64,000 nt of DNA. Origin: Schlesneria paludicola DSM 18645. Lineage in GTDB: Bacteria > Planctomycetota > Planctomycetia > Planctomycetales > Planctomycetaceae. Positions within the stretch are counted from its first letter, which is position 1. Each line of letters opens with the position of its first letter. The stretch lies in assembly GCF_000255655.1 (NCBI RefSeq), contig NZ_JH636435.1, forward strand, positions 2,318,658-2,382,657, in the 5' to 3' direction. Positions 8,584 through 19,300 of the stretch are shown piece by piece. Both the position numbers and the translations under genes were made by a program. Under the pieces are notes generated by a model. That model was not told the DNA's origin. It ran no database searches and saw only the letters and a program-made list of their open reading frames with translations.

Positions 8584-9669
8584 TCAGGCGATTTCGAACG
8601 GAAACGCAATAACATCCGACAGTCGCTCTTTCCCAAGCGCCAGCATGATCAATCGATCGACTCCCAGCGCATTTCCTGCGGAAGATGGCAGCCCCGCTTC
8701 CATCGCCACAAGCAGGCGATTCGTCTCGGGAAGCGGACGAAACCCCGCCTGTGATCGAAGCCTTGACTGTTCAGTCATTCGTTCGCGTAAGACGACGGGA
8801 TCTGTCAGTTCGTGATAGCCATTGCATAGTTCAATTCCATCCAAATAAAGTTCGAATCGCTCCGCCGTCCGGCCATCGGCCGATAGCCGCGCCAGGGCGG
8901 CCTGACTGCCAGGATAGTTTGTCAAGAAAACGGGACAGTCACGGCCGAGATTTGGTTCGATCAATTCTGCGAGCAGAAAGTTCAGCCAACCGTCTCGATC
9001 CTCGTTAAGAAGCCCCGGTGGCGGAACAAGACCACGTTTGCTTGCGATCTGACGAAGTTCTGCCATCGAACCGTCAAGGGCCGAGCAATCGGCAAATCGA
9101 ACGAACGCATCTTCATAAGTCAGCCGTTGAAAAGGGGTAACACTGAGGACGCGGGCCATCTGTCGTGGAATTTGCCGTTCGTGATCAACGCCCATTAAGT
9201 CTTTACTGCACGTGAAGACATGTTTGACGAGTGCTTCCGTGGTCTTCATCAATGAAGGCAGATCGTCGTCGCATCGATACCATTCGAGCATGGTAAATTC
9301 GGGGTTGTGGCGCTGGCCGATTTCGCCATTTCGAAAAACTTTGCTCAACTGATAGATCGAATCCGCCCCCGCCGCGAGCAGTCGTTTCATGGCGAACTCG
9401 GGTGATGTCTGTAGAAATCGCAAATGATCATCACGTCGCCAATTCGTCGGATCGGGAATCCAGGTAGCAACAAATGGGTCCAGCCACGCATCAATGACGA
9501 TATCTGCGGAAAGGAGAGGTGTGTCGACTTCGAAGTAACCCGCAGTATCGAAGAATTCGCGGATCGCAGCCAGCAATTTCGCCCGCTGCCTGAGAACAGT
9601 GATCGAGGCTGTCGGCCAACCCTCACCTCGCGACGGCCATTGATCCATGAGCACATCCATCATTGTCAT
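8584..9669 (-). CDS. epmA: EF-P--lysine lysyltransferase (GenX/PoxA family)
   Basis: A class II lysyl-tRNA synthetase paralogue that attaches beta-lysine to a conserved lysine of elongation factor P rather than to tRNA. There is no N-terminal tRNA-binding domain; the catalytic core begins at about residue 20. Visible are FEVDTPLLS (motif 1), QTSPEFAMKRLLAAG, SKVFRNGEIGQRHNPEFTML (motif 2) and GNALGVDRLIMLALG (motif 3). The length of 361 aa is slightly above E. coli EpmA (325). ATGs at codons 1, 3, 4 and 8 make the exact start uncertain. Neither efp nor epmB lies in the window. It follows the giant-protein genes by 91 nt and precedes panB. Confidence 0.93.
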   Translation of the reverse strand: MTMMDVLMDQWPSRGEGWPTASITVLRQRAKLLAAIREFFDTAGYFEVDTPLLSADIVIDAWLDPFVATWIPDPTNWRRDDHLRFLQTSPEFAMKRLLAAGADSIYQLSKVFRNGEIGQRHNPEFTMLEWYRCDDDLPSLMKTTEALVKHVFTCSKDLMGVDHERQIPRQMARVLSVTPFQRLTYEDAFVRFADCSALDGSMAELRQIASKRGLVPPPGLLNEDRDGWLNFLLAELIEPNLGRDCPVFLTNYPGSQAALARLSADGRTAERFELYLDGIELCNGYHELTDPVVLRERMTEQSRLRSQAGFRPLPETNRLLVAMEAGLPSSAGNALGVDRLIMLALGKERLSDVIAFPFEIA

Positions 9670-9760
9670 CGTTGTCGCCGCTCGTTATCCAACGCAGTGC
9701 GAAATTGTGAGCGAGACCGATCGATTCACCAAGAGCACGCTGCACACTGACTGCAAACGC

Positions 9761-12700
9761 TCAGGCTGCGGACTTTGTCGGATGATACTGCGTCGCCGCC
9801 CGCACCACGGAAAAGAGCAGCAAACACAAACCCAGCACACTCGGTGTGAGGAACAGCCACCATACGGCGGCCAGTAGCAACCACGAGATCGCGGTATGCT
9901 GACGCAGCCAGTAACTCCATTCGATGCGAATCGTACGTCGAAGGATCGGAATCAACAACAACGCCAGTGCGAACGACCCGATCCGTTGAACCATCCGTCG
10001 ATCAAACTGCCACACCACAATCGGAATATTTTCTTCCGCGTATCCACGAATTGACCGATCACTTTCTGAGACCGAGCCATCAATCAGACGCCCGGACCAG
10101 TTCACTGTTGTCGTGGTCGGAACACGCTCAAGGAGATTGATTCGCTCAACCAAGTCCTTCCAGCGATCAAACCTTCGTTCGACCCGCGTGCCAGCTTGAC
10201 GAACTTCAGCCGTCAAGAGTGACTTGATGCGAGCCTGCAATTGATCGATCAAACTTCGATTCGTCGCCATCCCATGCGAATCAACTCCGAGCGCATCGTG
10301 ACGATCAAGCAAAACTTCCAACCGATCGAGCGCTTGATCGAGCGAACTCGCGGCGACAACTCCAGTACGATCCCTGAGGACCGAAGGATTTTCTGGCACA
10401 ATGGCAATCAAGTTCTTCTCAATCCGAACATTGAGGGGCCACAGGAAAGGCTCCGTCGACGTCGAGACGGTACTCACCGGATTGCCTTCGACGACCCACG
10501 TCACCGTCAGCAGTGATTCCGCCCCGGCATCCGTTAGCGGAATTGTGAGCGATCCCGCCGGCGTAGGTGGCAGTGCCAGTGGATAGTCGTCAAGAAACAC
10601 AGATGTAATGCGCATTTCGCTGGGCAACTGAAACTGCAGATCGCCACGCAACGACGACAGGAACGCCTGGGTAATTCCCCTTCGATGCCCATCTCGGTGC
10701 CACCACATTCGTTGGTCGAGTAATCTCACCACCGGGTCACGTGAATTCGATTTAACAACTTCTCTTTGAATTGTGAGTGCAGAATCAGCAATTTGGAACG
10801 CCACCGTGTCTCCAAGTTGTTCGCCAAACACCGCCGTTGACCACTCCGGCACTTGATGGAGGGAAATCTCTCGCCCCCCTGCGGGAAACCAGCTTGAGCT
10901 GGGTTCGGCCACGAAATACGTCTCGTGCTTGCTGCCAAACAGCGGCGTCGGCAACGGCAGTTCCCAATCCGGGGTCTTTGGCTCTGTCAAGGTCGTCTCA
11001 AACTGGACGACAACCGAACCGGAGCCATCCGTTCGGTTGAGCAACAAATCCAATTGTCGATTTCCATCTTTGACATCGTGCCAGGCAGGTTCCGCGTTTC
11101 CAACGGCGACGGAATCGATGTCCGTAAATTTCGCGGGAAATACGAGTCCCATTCGTAGAGGCGACTCGCCCTCGGGAGTCATTTCGAGTCGATATTTGAG
11201 GTGCCAGGTCGTACCGTCGACTCGCTGCAGGAGCACAGCCGAACGACAGGCACACCGCGAGTGCCGCGATGAAGTCTGAATGGTACCGCGGATCGCCGGA
11301 TCGGTAATTTGATAATTTCCCATCAGCACAGGCAGATCACTTTTCACCGTACCGACGCTCGATTCTTCGCCAGGCACTTCTTTCCATTCCGCTGGCGGCT
11401 TGAAATTGACATCCACTTCTGGGTCACGTTTGAGAACCAGCCGCGAATTGATGTTTTCGCAGTCCTCGGCGCGAATCGCTGGCAGCGTAATCGGGGTTCC
11501 GGCAATCAGCGGCACACTGCCGCGCAGCGTAATCGTTTGTTTTCCTTGCGTGCGATCGTTCAAAAAGACAACCACGCGTGACGGCTCGCCGCGCGATTCG
11601 GTCCACCGACTTTCACGCAGTGCATCGTTTTCTGTCACCGTAATTTTCTCGATTTTCAATCGACGATCGACAAGCAGTACCGTTTGGAATGTCGGAGCGT
11701 GCGTCGTTTCAATCTCACCCACCAACGTCCAGTCCAGCCGATGACGTCCGATATACCCGGTCTGCTTCCACTGGACGGCACGTCGCTTCGGCAAATAGTG
11801 AGCGAGCGTGAATGCGGGACGCGAGGCTTCACGCAGTTCAAACGTAAACTGTGGCTGTCGAGGAATGATGGAGTCCGAATGCCGCGGATCGGCCGACGCA
11901 GACCAGGCGTCGAGATACGCATCAGGGGCGATCATCGTGACGTCGTTCGGTTCGAGATTCGCGGCATCCAGACGAAAATTGGCGGACGTCGAAACGCCCC
12001 ACCAACTGCGGTCATACTGAAAGTCCGCAGAACGCGTCCGTGCCAGTCCGAATGTTGGAAGCGGCGTCTGTGCGAGAGCATCGGTCTGCGGCAGGATCAG
12101 CACTCCATCCACTGTCACCGGAAACTGATGCGCCGCGTCGAAGACAAGTCGCAATCGGCGCTGGCCTTCTTTCGTGACAATCACATCGTGTCGTAATAAA
12201 TCATTCGATCGAAGCTGCACCCTGCGAACGATCGCATTCTGAGGCAAATCAAACTCGAGTGAATCAATTGAACCCTCACGCACCATCACCACGGCTCGAA
12301 ACGTGAGTTCCGAATAAGCCGGATTGAGCTCAAGATACTGCAACAGTGACGCGGACAGACGCGCTGCGGGACGGATCGGCGGCATCACGCCCCAGCGAAC
12401 CTGCATGCTGGGGGTTGCCCCCAGGTCGAACACGAATGATCGATTCATGGATTCGCGTTCCAGCACGCCTCGCGCACCAATTGCGTCGACGTAATTTTTG
12501 GCTTCCGCAAATTGAATTGAAAGCTGGCTGTTTGCCACGGGAGGAATTCGCAAATCGATGGCATCCAGTGACGGCCTTGGCTTACGTGCGCGCAGCTGAA
12601 TTTCGAACGTCGATACCCCAGGATCATTCCCCAGACGATCGCCCGCCTTCGTCGTTGAATCCGATTTGGGCTCACGCGTCAGTTCGACAAGATATCCTTT

Positions 12701-15700
12701 TCCATTTGGTGCGATTCCGATTCGCGGATGAGGAACCCCGTTCACGCGACACGACTCGGCATCGGGAAGACTCACATCCGATAATGGCAAAAGGACGGAC
12801 ACCGTCTCGTCCTTGGATTCGAGTAAGTGCACCCGGAACGTGGCCACCACGCTGAGATTCGATTCCGAAGTTCCAGAAATCTGATAGCGCGCCGACGAAA
12901 TCAGATAGTGAGGTTCAATGAGATTCGTACGAGCCAAAGCCTTCCACCGCTCGAGTGCATCGCGCGGAACATAGACAACACGTGACACTTCTGACGGCTG
13001 TCCGATGCTATCGAGTGGCACGTAAACACGAGGCCGCCGGGACGCAATTTCATCTTCCATCGTCAACTCCTGAGCATCGACACGCTGTGCGATAAGCGAC
13101 GCGATACTCAAAAGTGTCACGGCACCAAACATCATTGCAATCAACGGATCACCCGCGATGTGGCGATACTCGACGGTGACGTCGTCGATTTCAGGAGTTC
13201 TTCGAAGAATCTGAGACGGAATTAACAATGCAATCAACAGCCCGGCGTTCGCACCACCGAAGAAGCCGACGAACGGAGATGAGACCGAAAATGCGGCGGC
13301 CAAAGACAACGCCAGCGCATACGCCGCCACGCGATCACGATAGGTCCAGCCGAGAATCCGGATGATGATTCCAAACAGCAGGAAAAAGCCCAAAGAAATC
13401 CAAGCCAAAAGCTGAATTCGCTCGGCATGCCAGAGCTCAATGATCAAATCCGTCGGAACATCTGGTGACGTGGCCTGATGCAGGATGGTCATTCCTCCTT
13501 CCGCATCGCCCACCAATGGATGAGGCAACTGACGGGGTTGCCAAAGCTGCAACCATGCATCCGCTTGAAATGGCTGAAAGATCGATTCGGAACCGGAACG
13601 TCCCAATGGGCCGAACAGGCGTTCGTTCCATGTTGGAAGTGGCAAGCTACGCGACAGCCTGACGCCAGTCGGCTCCGTAAACAGGCGTGTCGACGGGGGG
13701 ATCCCAAACTCCCAGAAGAATCCCAGGACCTGGGCTGACACCTGCGGAACGACGATCCGACGCTGCTCGCGAAACATGTTCGCGCGGGCGGGAACGCGAT
13801 AATGCACTTCCACAAGTTCACGCCGCGCCGCGTTCAAGCCTGGAATCAGTAGTTCGCCGCCTTGCAATGTGGTTGCCATCGGAACGCCACCGACAATGAC
13901 ATCTTGAAGAACGGCACCGGCTTCGAGCTTGATTTTTAATGATTCACGAGCCGATCCGTTCTCAAGCTGCAGCTTTGCTCGATAAAGATCTGAACCATGG
14001 GCGTCCGCGGACATCAATGTTCTGAGCTGCATCGAAACCATCAGGGGAAATTCGCGCGATGGCTCGGGATTGCGCGGCGATAATTCAAATTCCACATACG
14101 GGGTCGTATACGACCAGGTCAAAGGTTCTCCTGTCGGCTTCAACCCATCGGTCTCGTAGGCCAGCTCAAACCCATCGGGATGCGTCAACTTCAGCTCGGT
14201 CTGCTTTTCGGGTGACTGAGGAATGAAGAGCAGAGCGGGATGACTGTTTTCGAGCCAGCGACTGGTCGCGGTACCTTCGATTGCGACACCTTTTCCGATG
14301 ACGCGGGGAAGATAGATTTCCCACAGTTCTCCATTCGACGGCAAATTCCAATCGACGTGCTGCGATTTCGCGTGACGCACCGCGGACAACTCAACGGGTG
14401 ACGTACCTTTCCAGATCCAGCGAATATCCGGGCCGGATTCTGTCAGATAAACCAACAACCTGTCTGCCTGGGTCTCGGCATGCTCGGAAGCGATCGAGTA
14501 TTTCAAACGATATTCGGCCGGAAGTGCTTCGATCAGCGTCTCGGCGCGAACCTGAATAGGCTGAAGCCGGGGAACCAGACGCAACGTCCCGACACCGTCC
14601 AACGAATCACCGCGATACCAACGCCGTTCGTAGTTCGGCTTTTCTGCAGGGATTGTGAACAACAGTGAGGTCGGCTGCGCGATGCGTTCCAAGCGACTGT
14701 CTGGCGAAACATCGGCGGTAATGGAACTGGGATACTCCACCGCCAAGGTCATTTCTGAAACATCACAGTTCAGCATTCGGGGCAGGGGGATTGCGACCCG
14801 GTCGCCCTGAGCAGGTGCCCGTCGACGTGCCACCACTCGAACCGATCGCGGCGTACCGGGCTGAATGACTTCGAGGAACTCGATCGCCAGAACCGAACCA
14901 CCGCCCTCGTGTGGTTGCACTTCCCAGTTCAGCGGCGCCACCGTCCTGATCCGATCCGATTCGTCAACCGACTCCGCCGTCCGCGGGGTCAATGTCGAAC
15001 GATTCAACGTGACATCGGTCACTTCCCAGTCGGGGGGGAATAGACAACTCGTTTGATAGCCGCCGCCATTCAGCGAATTCCAGATTAGGTCCGTCGTCAA
15101 ACTCCAAGCATCATCCTCGGCGGTTAAGATGCTTTGCAGTTGCCCCGTCAATGAAACGGGTGTGCGGTGAACTTCGAGGATCAACTGCGCATCCGGTGTC
15201 AGTTGCTGAAACTTCAAATTGTCGGCATCACTCGTACGTTGTCGGTACCCATGTGCGCGAATCGAACGAACGTGGAGCGGAGACTGAACACTGACCAGCA
15301 ATTGCCCTCCGTCGAAGGTACTTTCTTCGACGACGATCTGCGGCATGAAGGTCGTCGGCTGCCCCACCTTTTGCGCCGCGATTCCATCGATTCGCAATGT
15401 CCGCCTCAAGTCGGTGAGCGGCCCTGGCAGCCGAATTTTCAGCCTTCCGTCGTCCTCAGCCTCAGGGGATCGCTGCAATGGAACGGGCGTGTCCACGCCA
15501 TAGACCGCAGAGTAAATCACGACGCCCGCTGGAACGCGCAACGTGATCTCTTGAATCGGTGCGTCAAGTGCTTCGAGCTGCAGTTTGAGTTTAAACTGTA
15601 AGTCTTCTTCCCGAACCACGACCTGCATGTCATGTTCGACCATAACGGCCCGTCGCGCCGGTTCAATTCCGTCTTGCGCCACGAACGTCACCCGACAACG

Positions 15701-16384
15701 ACTATCACTGCCGCAGTGAATCCGCCACAGGCGCGTTTCTTCACCGACGGCATCCGACAGCAGCATGACGTCGGCTTTCGGCGCATGGACCGAGTAACCG
15801 CGAGGAACACGCAAATCGAGAAACGAAATTGTGGCCTCGGGAAGCTGCAGGTCAAAGTCGAGTCCGCCGGGGATCACTCGTCCTCGCGCCGACCATTCGC
15901 CGAGCAATTCATCCTGGCGCCCATCGGTTAACACCCATGTCCGCCCGTCTTCGGATGAACCCCAGATCGCCGCCCGATCCTGCCATTTCAGATCCGCCAG
16001 CGCAAACGAGAACATTCCCAACTCGAGTAACGTCGGCTTGTCCCCCAACCGCTGGACCGAGGCGGTCATCACACCGCCACGCAAGGTGTCATTAACGAGC
16101 GTGGCTTCGTAGTACGCGGATTTCAAAGAGGCCAGGCGCGGGCCGCGATCACGCGCATTGATTCGATCAATCAACGAGACGAATTCCTGACGAGGAATCT
16201 GCTCAAGCCGATCAATCTCACGCGGTGGGTGATCTTCGGGGAAATCGACGCGATCGAATTCGACCGCCTGCACGGCTCCCTCCGCGGCTGTTGCGCGCTT
16301 CGCCCAAGTCCAGTCGGATAGAGCTCCGAGCACGGCAATGCAACAGATCACGGCCGTCGACTTCATCCAGTCACGGCCCTTCAT
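9761..16384 (-). CDS. Giant exported membrane-anchored beta-rich protein (2207 aa)
   Basis: I do not recognise a named family. Residues 1-34 form a signal peptide (core STAVICCIAVLGAL, cleavage near ATA/AEG). Residues 35-980 are beta-rich with almost no cysteine clusters or catalytic motifs. A cluster of about four membrane helices spans 990-1100. A second beta-rich region covers 1101-2130 and opens with the paired phrases RVYVPLDSI and VVYVPRDALERW. Two or three helices (2133-2192) end the protein. Short modules recur (LP-x-A-x-V, a V-x-V-x-G turn, then a hydrophobic strand), for example near 285, 820, 1380, 1750 and 1920. The architecture looks like two fused units of the type seen once in the next gene upstream. 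The start codon overlaps that gene's stop. Envelope location is inferred; function unknown. Confidence 0.85.
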   Translation of the reverse strand: MKGRDWMKSTAVICCIAVLGALSDWTWAKRATAAEGAVQAVEFDRVDFPEDHPPREIDRLEQIPRQEFVSLIDRINARDRGPRLASLKSAYYEATLVNDTLRGGVMTASVQRLGDKPTLLELGMFSFALADLKWQDRAAIWGSSEDGRTWVLTDGRQDELLGEWSARGRVIPGGLDFDLQLPEATISFLDLRVPRGYSVHAPKADVMLLSDAVGEETRLWRIHCGSDSRCRVTFVAQDGIEPARRAVMVEHDMQVVVREEDLQFKLKLQLEALDAPIQEITLRVPAGVVIYSAVYGVDTPVPLQRSPEAEDDGRLKIRLPGPLTDLRRTLRIDGIAAQKVGQPTTFMPQIVVEESTFDGGQLLVSVQSPLHVRSIRAHGYRQRTSDADNLKFQQLTPDAQLILEVHRTPVSLTGQLQSILTAEDDAWSLTTDLIWNSLNGGGYQTSCLFPPDWEVTDVTLNRSTLTPRTAESVDESDRIRTVAPLNWEVQPHEGGGSVLAIEFLEVIQPGTPRSVRVVARRRAPAQGDRVAIPLPRMLNCDVSEMTLAVEYPSSITADVSPDSRLERIAQPTSLLFTIPAEKPNYERRWYRGDSLDGVGTLRLVPRLQPIQVRAETLIEALPAEYRLKYSIASEHAETQADRLLVYLTESGPDIRWIWKGTSPVELSAVRHAKSQHVDWNLPSNGELWEIYLPRVIGKGVAIEGTATSRWLENSHPALLFIPQSPEKQTELKLTHPDGFELAYETDGLKPTGEPLTWSYTTPYVEFELSPRNPEPSREFPLMVSMQLRTLMSADAHGSDLYRAKLQLENGSARESLKIKLEAGAVLQDVIVGGVPMATTLQGGELLIPGLNAARRELVEVHYRVPARANMFREQRRIVVPQVSAQVLGFFWEFGIPPSTRLFTEPTGVRLSRSLPLPTWNERLFGPLGRSGSESIFQPFQADAWLQLWQPRQLPHPLVGDAEGGMTILHQATSPDVPTDLIIELWHAERIQLLAWISLGFFLLFGIIIRILGWTYRDRVAAYALALSLAAAFSVSSPFVGFFGGANAGLLIALLIPSQILRRTPEIDDVTVEYRHIAGDPLIAMMFGAVTLLSIASLIAQRVDAQELTMEDEIASRRPRVYVPLDSIGQPSEVSRVVYVPRDALERWKALARTNLIEPHYLISSARYQISGTSESNLSVVATFRVHLLESKDETVSVLLPLSDVSLPDAESCRVNGVPHPRIGIAPNGKGYLVELTREPKSDSTTKAGDRLGNDPGVSTFEIQLRARKPRPSLDAIDLRIPPVANSQLSIQFAEAKNYVDAIGARGVLERESMNRSFVFDLGATPSMQVRWGVMPPIRPAARLSASLLQYLELNPAYSELTFRAVVMVREGSIDSLEFDLPQNAIVRRVQLRSNDLLRHDVIVTKEGQRRLRLVFDAAHQFPVTVDGVLILPQTDALAQTPLPTFGLARTRSADFQYDRSWWGVSTSANFRLDAANLEPNDVTMIAPDAYLDAWSASADPRHSDSIIPRQPQFTFELREASRPAFTLAHYLPKRRAVQWKQTGYIGRHRLDWTLVGEIETTHAPTFQTVLLVDRRLKIEKITVTENDALRESRWTESRGEPSRVVVFLNDRTQGKQTITLRGSVPLIAGTPITLPAIRAEDCENINSRLVLKRDPEVDVNFKPPAEWKEVPGEESSVGTVKSDLPVLMGNYQITDPAIRGTIQTSSRHSRCACRSAVLLQRVDGTTWHLKYRLEMTPEGESPLRMGLVFPAKFTDIDSVAVGNAEPAWHDVKDGNRQLDLLLNRTDGSGSVVVQFETTLTEPKTPDWELPLPTPLFGSKHETYFVAEPSSSWFPAGGREISLHQVPEWSTAVFGEQLGDTVAFQIADSALTIQREVVKSNSRDPVVRLLDQRMWWHRDGHRRGITQAFLSSLRGDLQFQLPSEMRITSVFLDDYPLALPPTPAGSLTIPLTDAGAESLLTVTWVVEGNPVSTVSTSTEPFLWPLNVRIEKNLIAIVPENPSVLRDRTGVVAASSLDQALDRLEVLLDRHDALGVDSHGMATNRSLIDQLQARIKSLLTAEVRQAGTRVERRFDRWKDLVERINLLERVPTTTTVNWSGRLIDGSVSESDRSIRGYAEENIPIVVWQFDRRMVQRIGSFALALLLIPILRRTIRIEWSYWLRQHTAISWLLLAAVWWLFLTPSVLGLCLLLFSVVRAATQYHPTKSAA

Positions 16385-19300
16385 GACATGCCACTCCTCG
16401 ACTCCACTACCACGCCCGATTCGCCGTCGCGCGGTAGGGGACGATGCATCGTCGATTCATTGGGATCAGATTGGCGACCAAGGATTTGACTTCCGAATGC
16501 CTGCAGCGGTGGGAAATCCGCCTGGCCATCGAATGCCCCCAGACCGTTGTCAAACCGACGACGCGTCCAACCATCCAGAAAGATTGCGGCAGCGGGAAAA
16601 ATCAGCCCCGCAATCATCGGTTGAAGCAGCAATTCTAGTGGGGCCGCAAACCACAATCCCACCAAAGCGACGACTAACCCTAAAAGCAACAAACTCAGAA
16701 CATGTCGCAGCACAACCAGCTTGATCATGATAAAGCCGACCGCCAGCGAAATCCCCGCTCCGAAGAAAAACACCATCGAACTGCTGAGTGTCTGAAAGAC
16801 AAGTGCTCGCGGGGCATCAAATTGACTGAAGGCATACGCATTACCGACATTTTCGGTCATCAAAGCGTTTTCAGGAGGTGCCCCCCCCGTACCAGCCACG
16901 ACCCATTGTTGCAACCACTCGGAATCGTAGTCCGACACGCGACTCCAGACGATTCCGGTTCGCTGCCAGCGAAACAGGGGCGACGCCGAAGAGGGATACG
17001 TCAACAGATGCTGACCGGCCGGTAAGATGACCTGCCACATCACTTGATACCAGGAACAATTCAGCAGTTGCGGGGAAGGGACTTCCACCCGTTCTGACCA
17101 GCCCATCCTGTCGCCAATTAGATCTTGATATTCAATCGCCAGCAGGTGTGCACCAGACGTCGATCCCATCGTTGCTTCGGGAATTTGCACATGATACAGC
17201 CCCGATCCTGATGGCGACACAGCAGAATCCGACAGTCTGCGCTGATCCCAGTAGAACGTCGCGGGTTCAGACGATTCGGGCAATTGGATTGTCAGCGACG
17301 ATGCACGGGTCGTGAGATGGTACTGAGCCCGAACGGCCGCGCTACCAGTTCCACCAAGCATGACACGAATAAAGGCTTTCGAAACGCTTCCCGCCTCATT
17401 GTCGCCGTGAGTCGAACGTTTTAATTTTGTAACGAACTCGCCCTGTTCCCCGTAGGCCATCCACTGCCAGGCATCCTGATATTTATGTTGTTGCGGCCAG
17501 GTTTCATGATTGGTGGCCTCGGCATCGAACCAATCTGATTGCGTCATTGAAACGCGCGTCTGCAAGAATGGCGCATCAGCACTTGCCAAAATCGGCAATC
17601 GAACAATGGCATCCGTATCGGTTGCCGAATCCTTCACAAACGGAATCGCAAACCGTGCTTTGATCGTGAAATGCCCAATCCGGGCTTCGCCAAGTTTCAA
17701 TTGAATCGCTTGCCGCGTTCCATCCGCCTTGGGCAACACTTCCGTGATCAATTCGACATCTTCACCGACATCCTCGGCATCTTTCGCGTCCTTGGTACCC
17801 TCAATGAAAAAATGGATCCGATCAACGGCCAGTGAGGAGGGGACCAGCAGACGCGCTTGAGACAACCGCTCGTACGACACGTTGTACTTGATATCCTGAA
17901 CAATGCGGAACTCGTTGTCTTGCCATCGCGCTTCCGTCGACGATTCGGTCCGAATGCGTTGCTTTTGAGGAATCACCTGCAGGCCGAACTGCTGATCGTC
18001 GGTATCGATTCGGTACGCCATGGGTTTGCTTCCGCGATACAACTCGGGCAAACGATCTGACTCAGGAAGCGAATCAAAAAAGGACGATGGCAAGGGATGA
18101 TAGATTGTTTCACCGCGAGGACTAAGGTTCGTCTCGACGTTCTCGGCGTTTAAGACAATTAAAGTCGTTGGCGAGAAATGCGATGCCAATTTGGGGCGTG
18201 GCAAGGAAAATGCAAGGTCTTCTCCCGCCTTGAACTGACGCCGCGCTCGAAGATGGACCGAGAATCGCCCGCGCAGGTACTTGGCCAATCGCACCGTAAT
18301 CAAGCCTTTGTCTTCACCCTTGTCGTCAATCGAATGATTTTCAACAACCCCCGGTTCGTCGACGCCCTCGATGGTCCATCCTTCCGACCGATAGTTGGGC
18401 CAACTGAAGACCGCTTCATTCATACTGTCGCGATCAACCTGGAATCGAAAATGGGCATCGAGCGTCAAGTGTTGCGCCGCGGCCGTCAGCACCAGTTGCG
18501 GCCGAACTTCGAAATAGGCTTTGACTTCGTCAATCGTCGGAGACAGCTTGAATGGCTGACTGAGAAATTGATAGGCACGGGATACCGGCCCCATGGATGT
18601 CGGGAATTCTCCGGCGTTGAAACTGGTCACAGAGGGATCGCGTGTTTCCGATGGACGAATGCCATCGGCGAACGACAATCCGATCTTGCCGACCTGCTTC
18701 CTGGCGCCTTCGACAAAAAAACCGTCCAGTGGCAATGCCCGTCCCAGACGAACGGGCAGTTGCAAGGTCCATCCCAGTGTGGCCGAACTGGTTTTCTCTT
18801 TGAACGTGACAGTCACCCGCTGGCGATTGTCGGGATCAACCTTATATGACTGCCGTTCCGAATCGTCGAGTTTAATGACGTCAGCACCGGCTGGCAGCCG
18901 AATCGAGACATGATCGAACGTTCCTTGCTGTGACGTGACCTTTTGCTCGACACGCAATTGAGCCTGCTCCGCCTCAATATGCGCGCGGATCGTCGATTGT
19001 GATTCAAGCACCACATCGGTCGGCCGAACTTCGACAACAGGCTGCCATGTAAGGTCCAGTGCCGTCCCCAGACCGAACGCTTCGATGAGCGTCTTCGCCT
19101 TCTCGGGGTGTTTGATCTCCATGACCGCCTGATCGGAATGAACCCTCGCAGTCACATCGGAATAAGGGAGTCGCAACTGCATTCGGCAGATTGGACTGGC
19201 GGGAAGCGAAACAAGCAACCGGCGCGTTGGTAGCGGCTTTTGTAAAGGAACCTTGAGCGTCAGTTCCAATCGATGTGGGCCACGACCGCGGAAGTACCAC

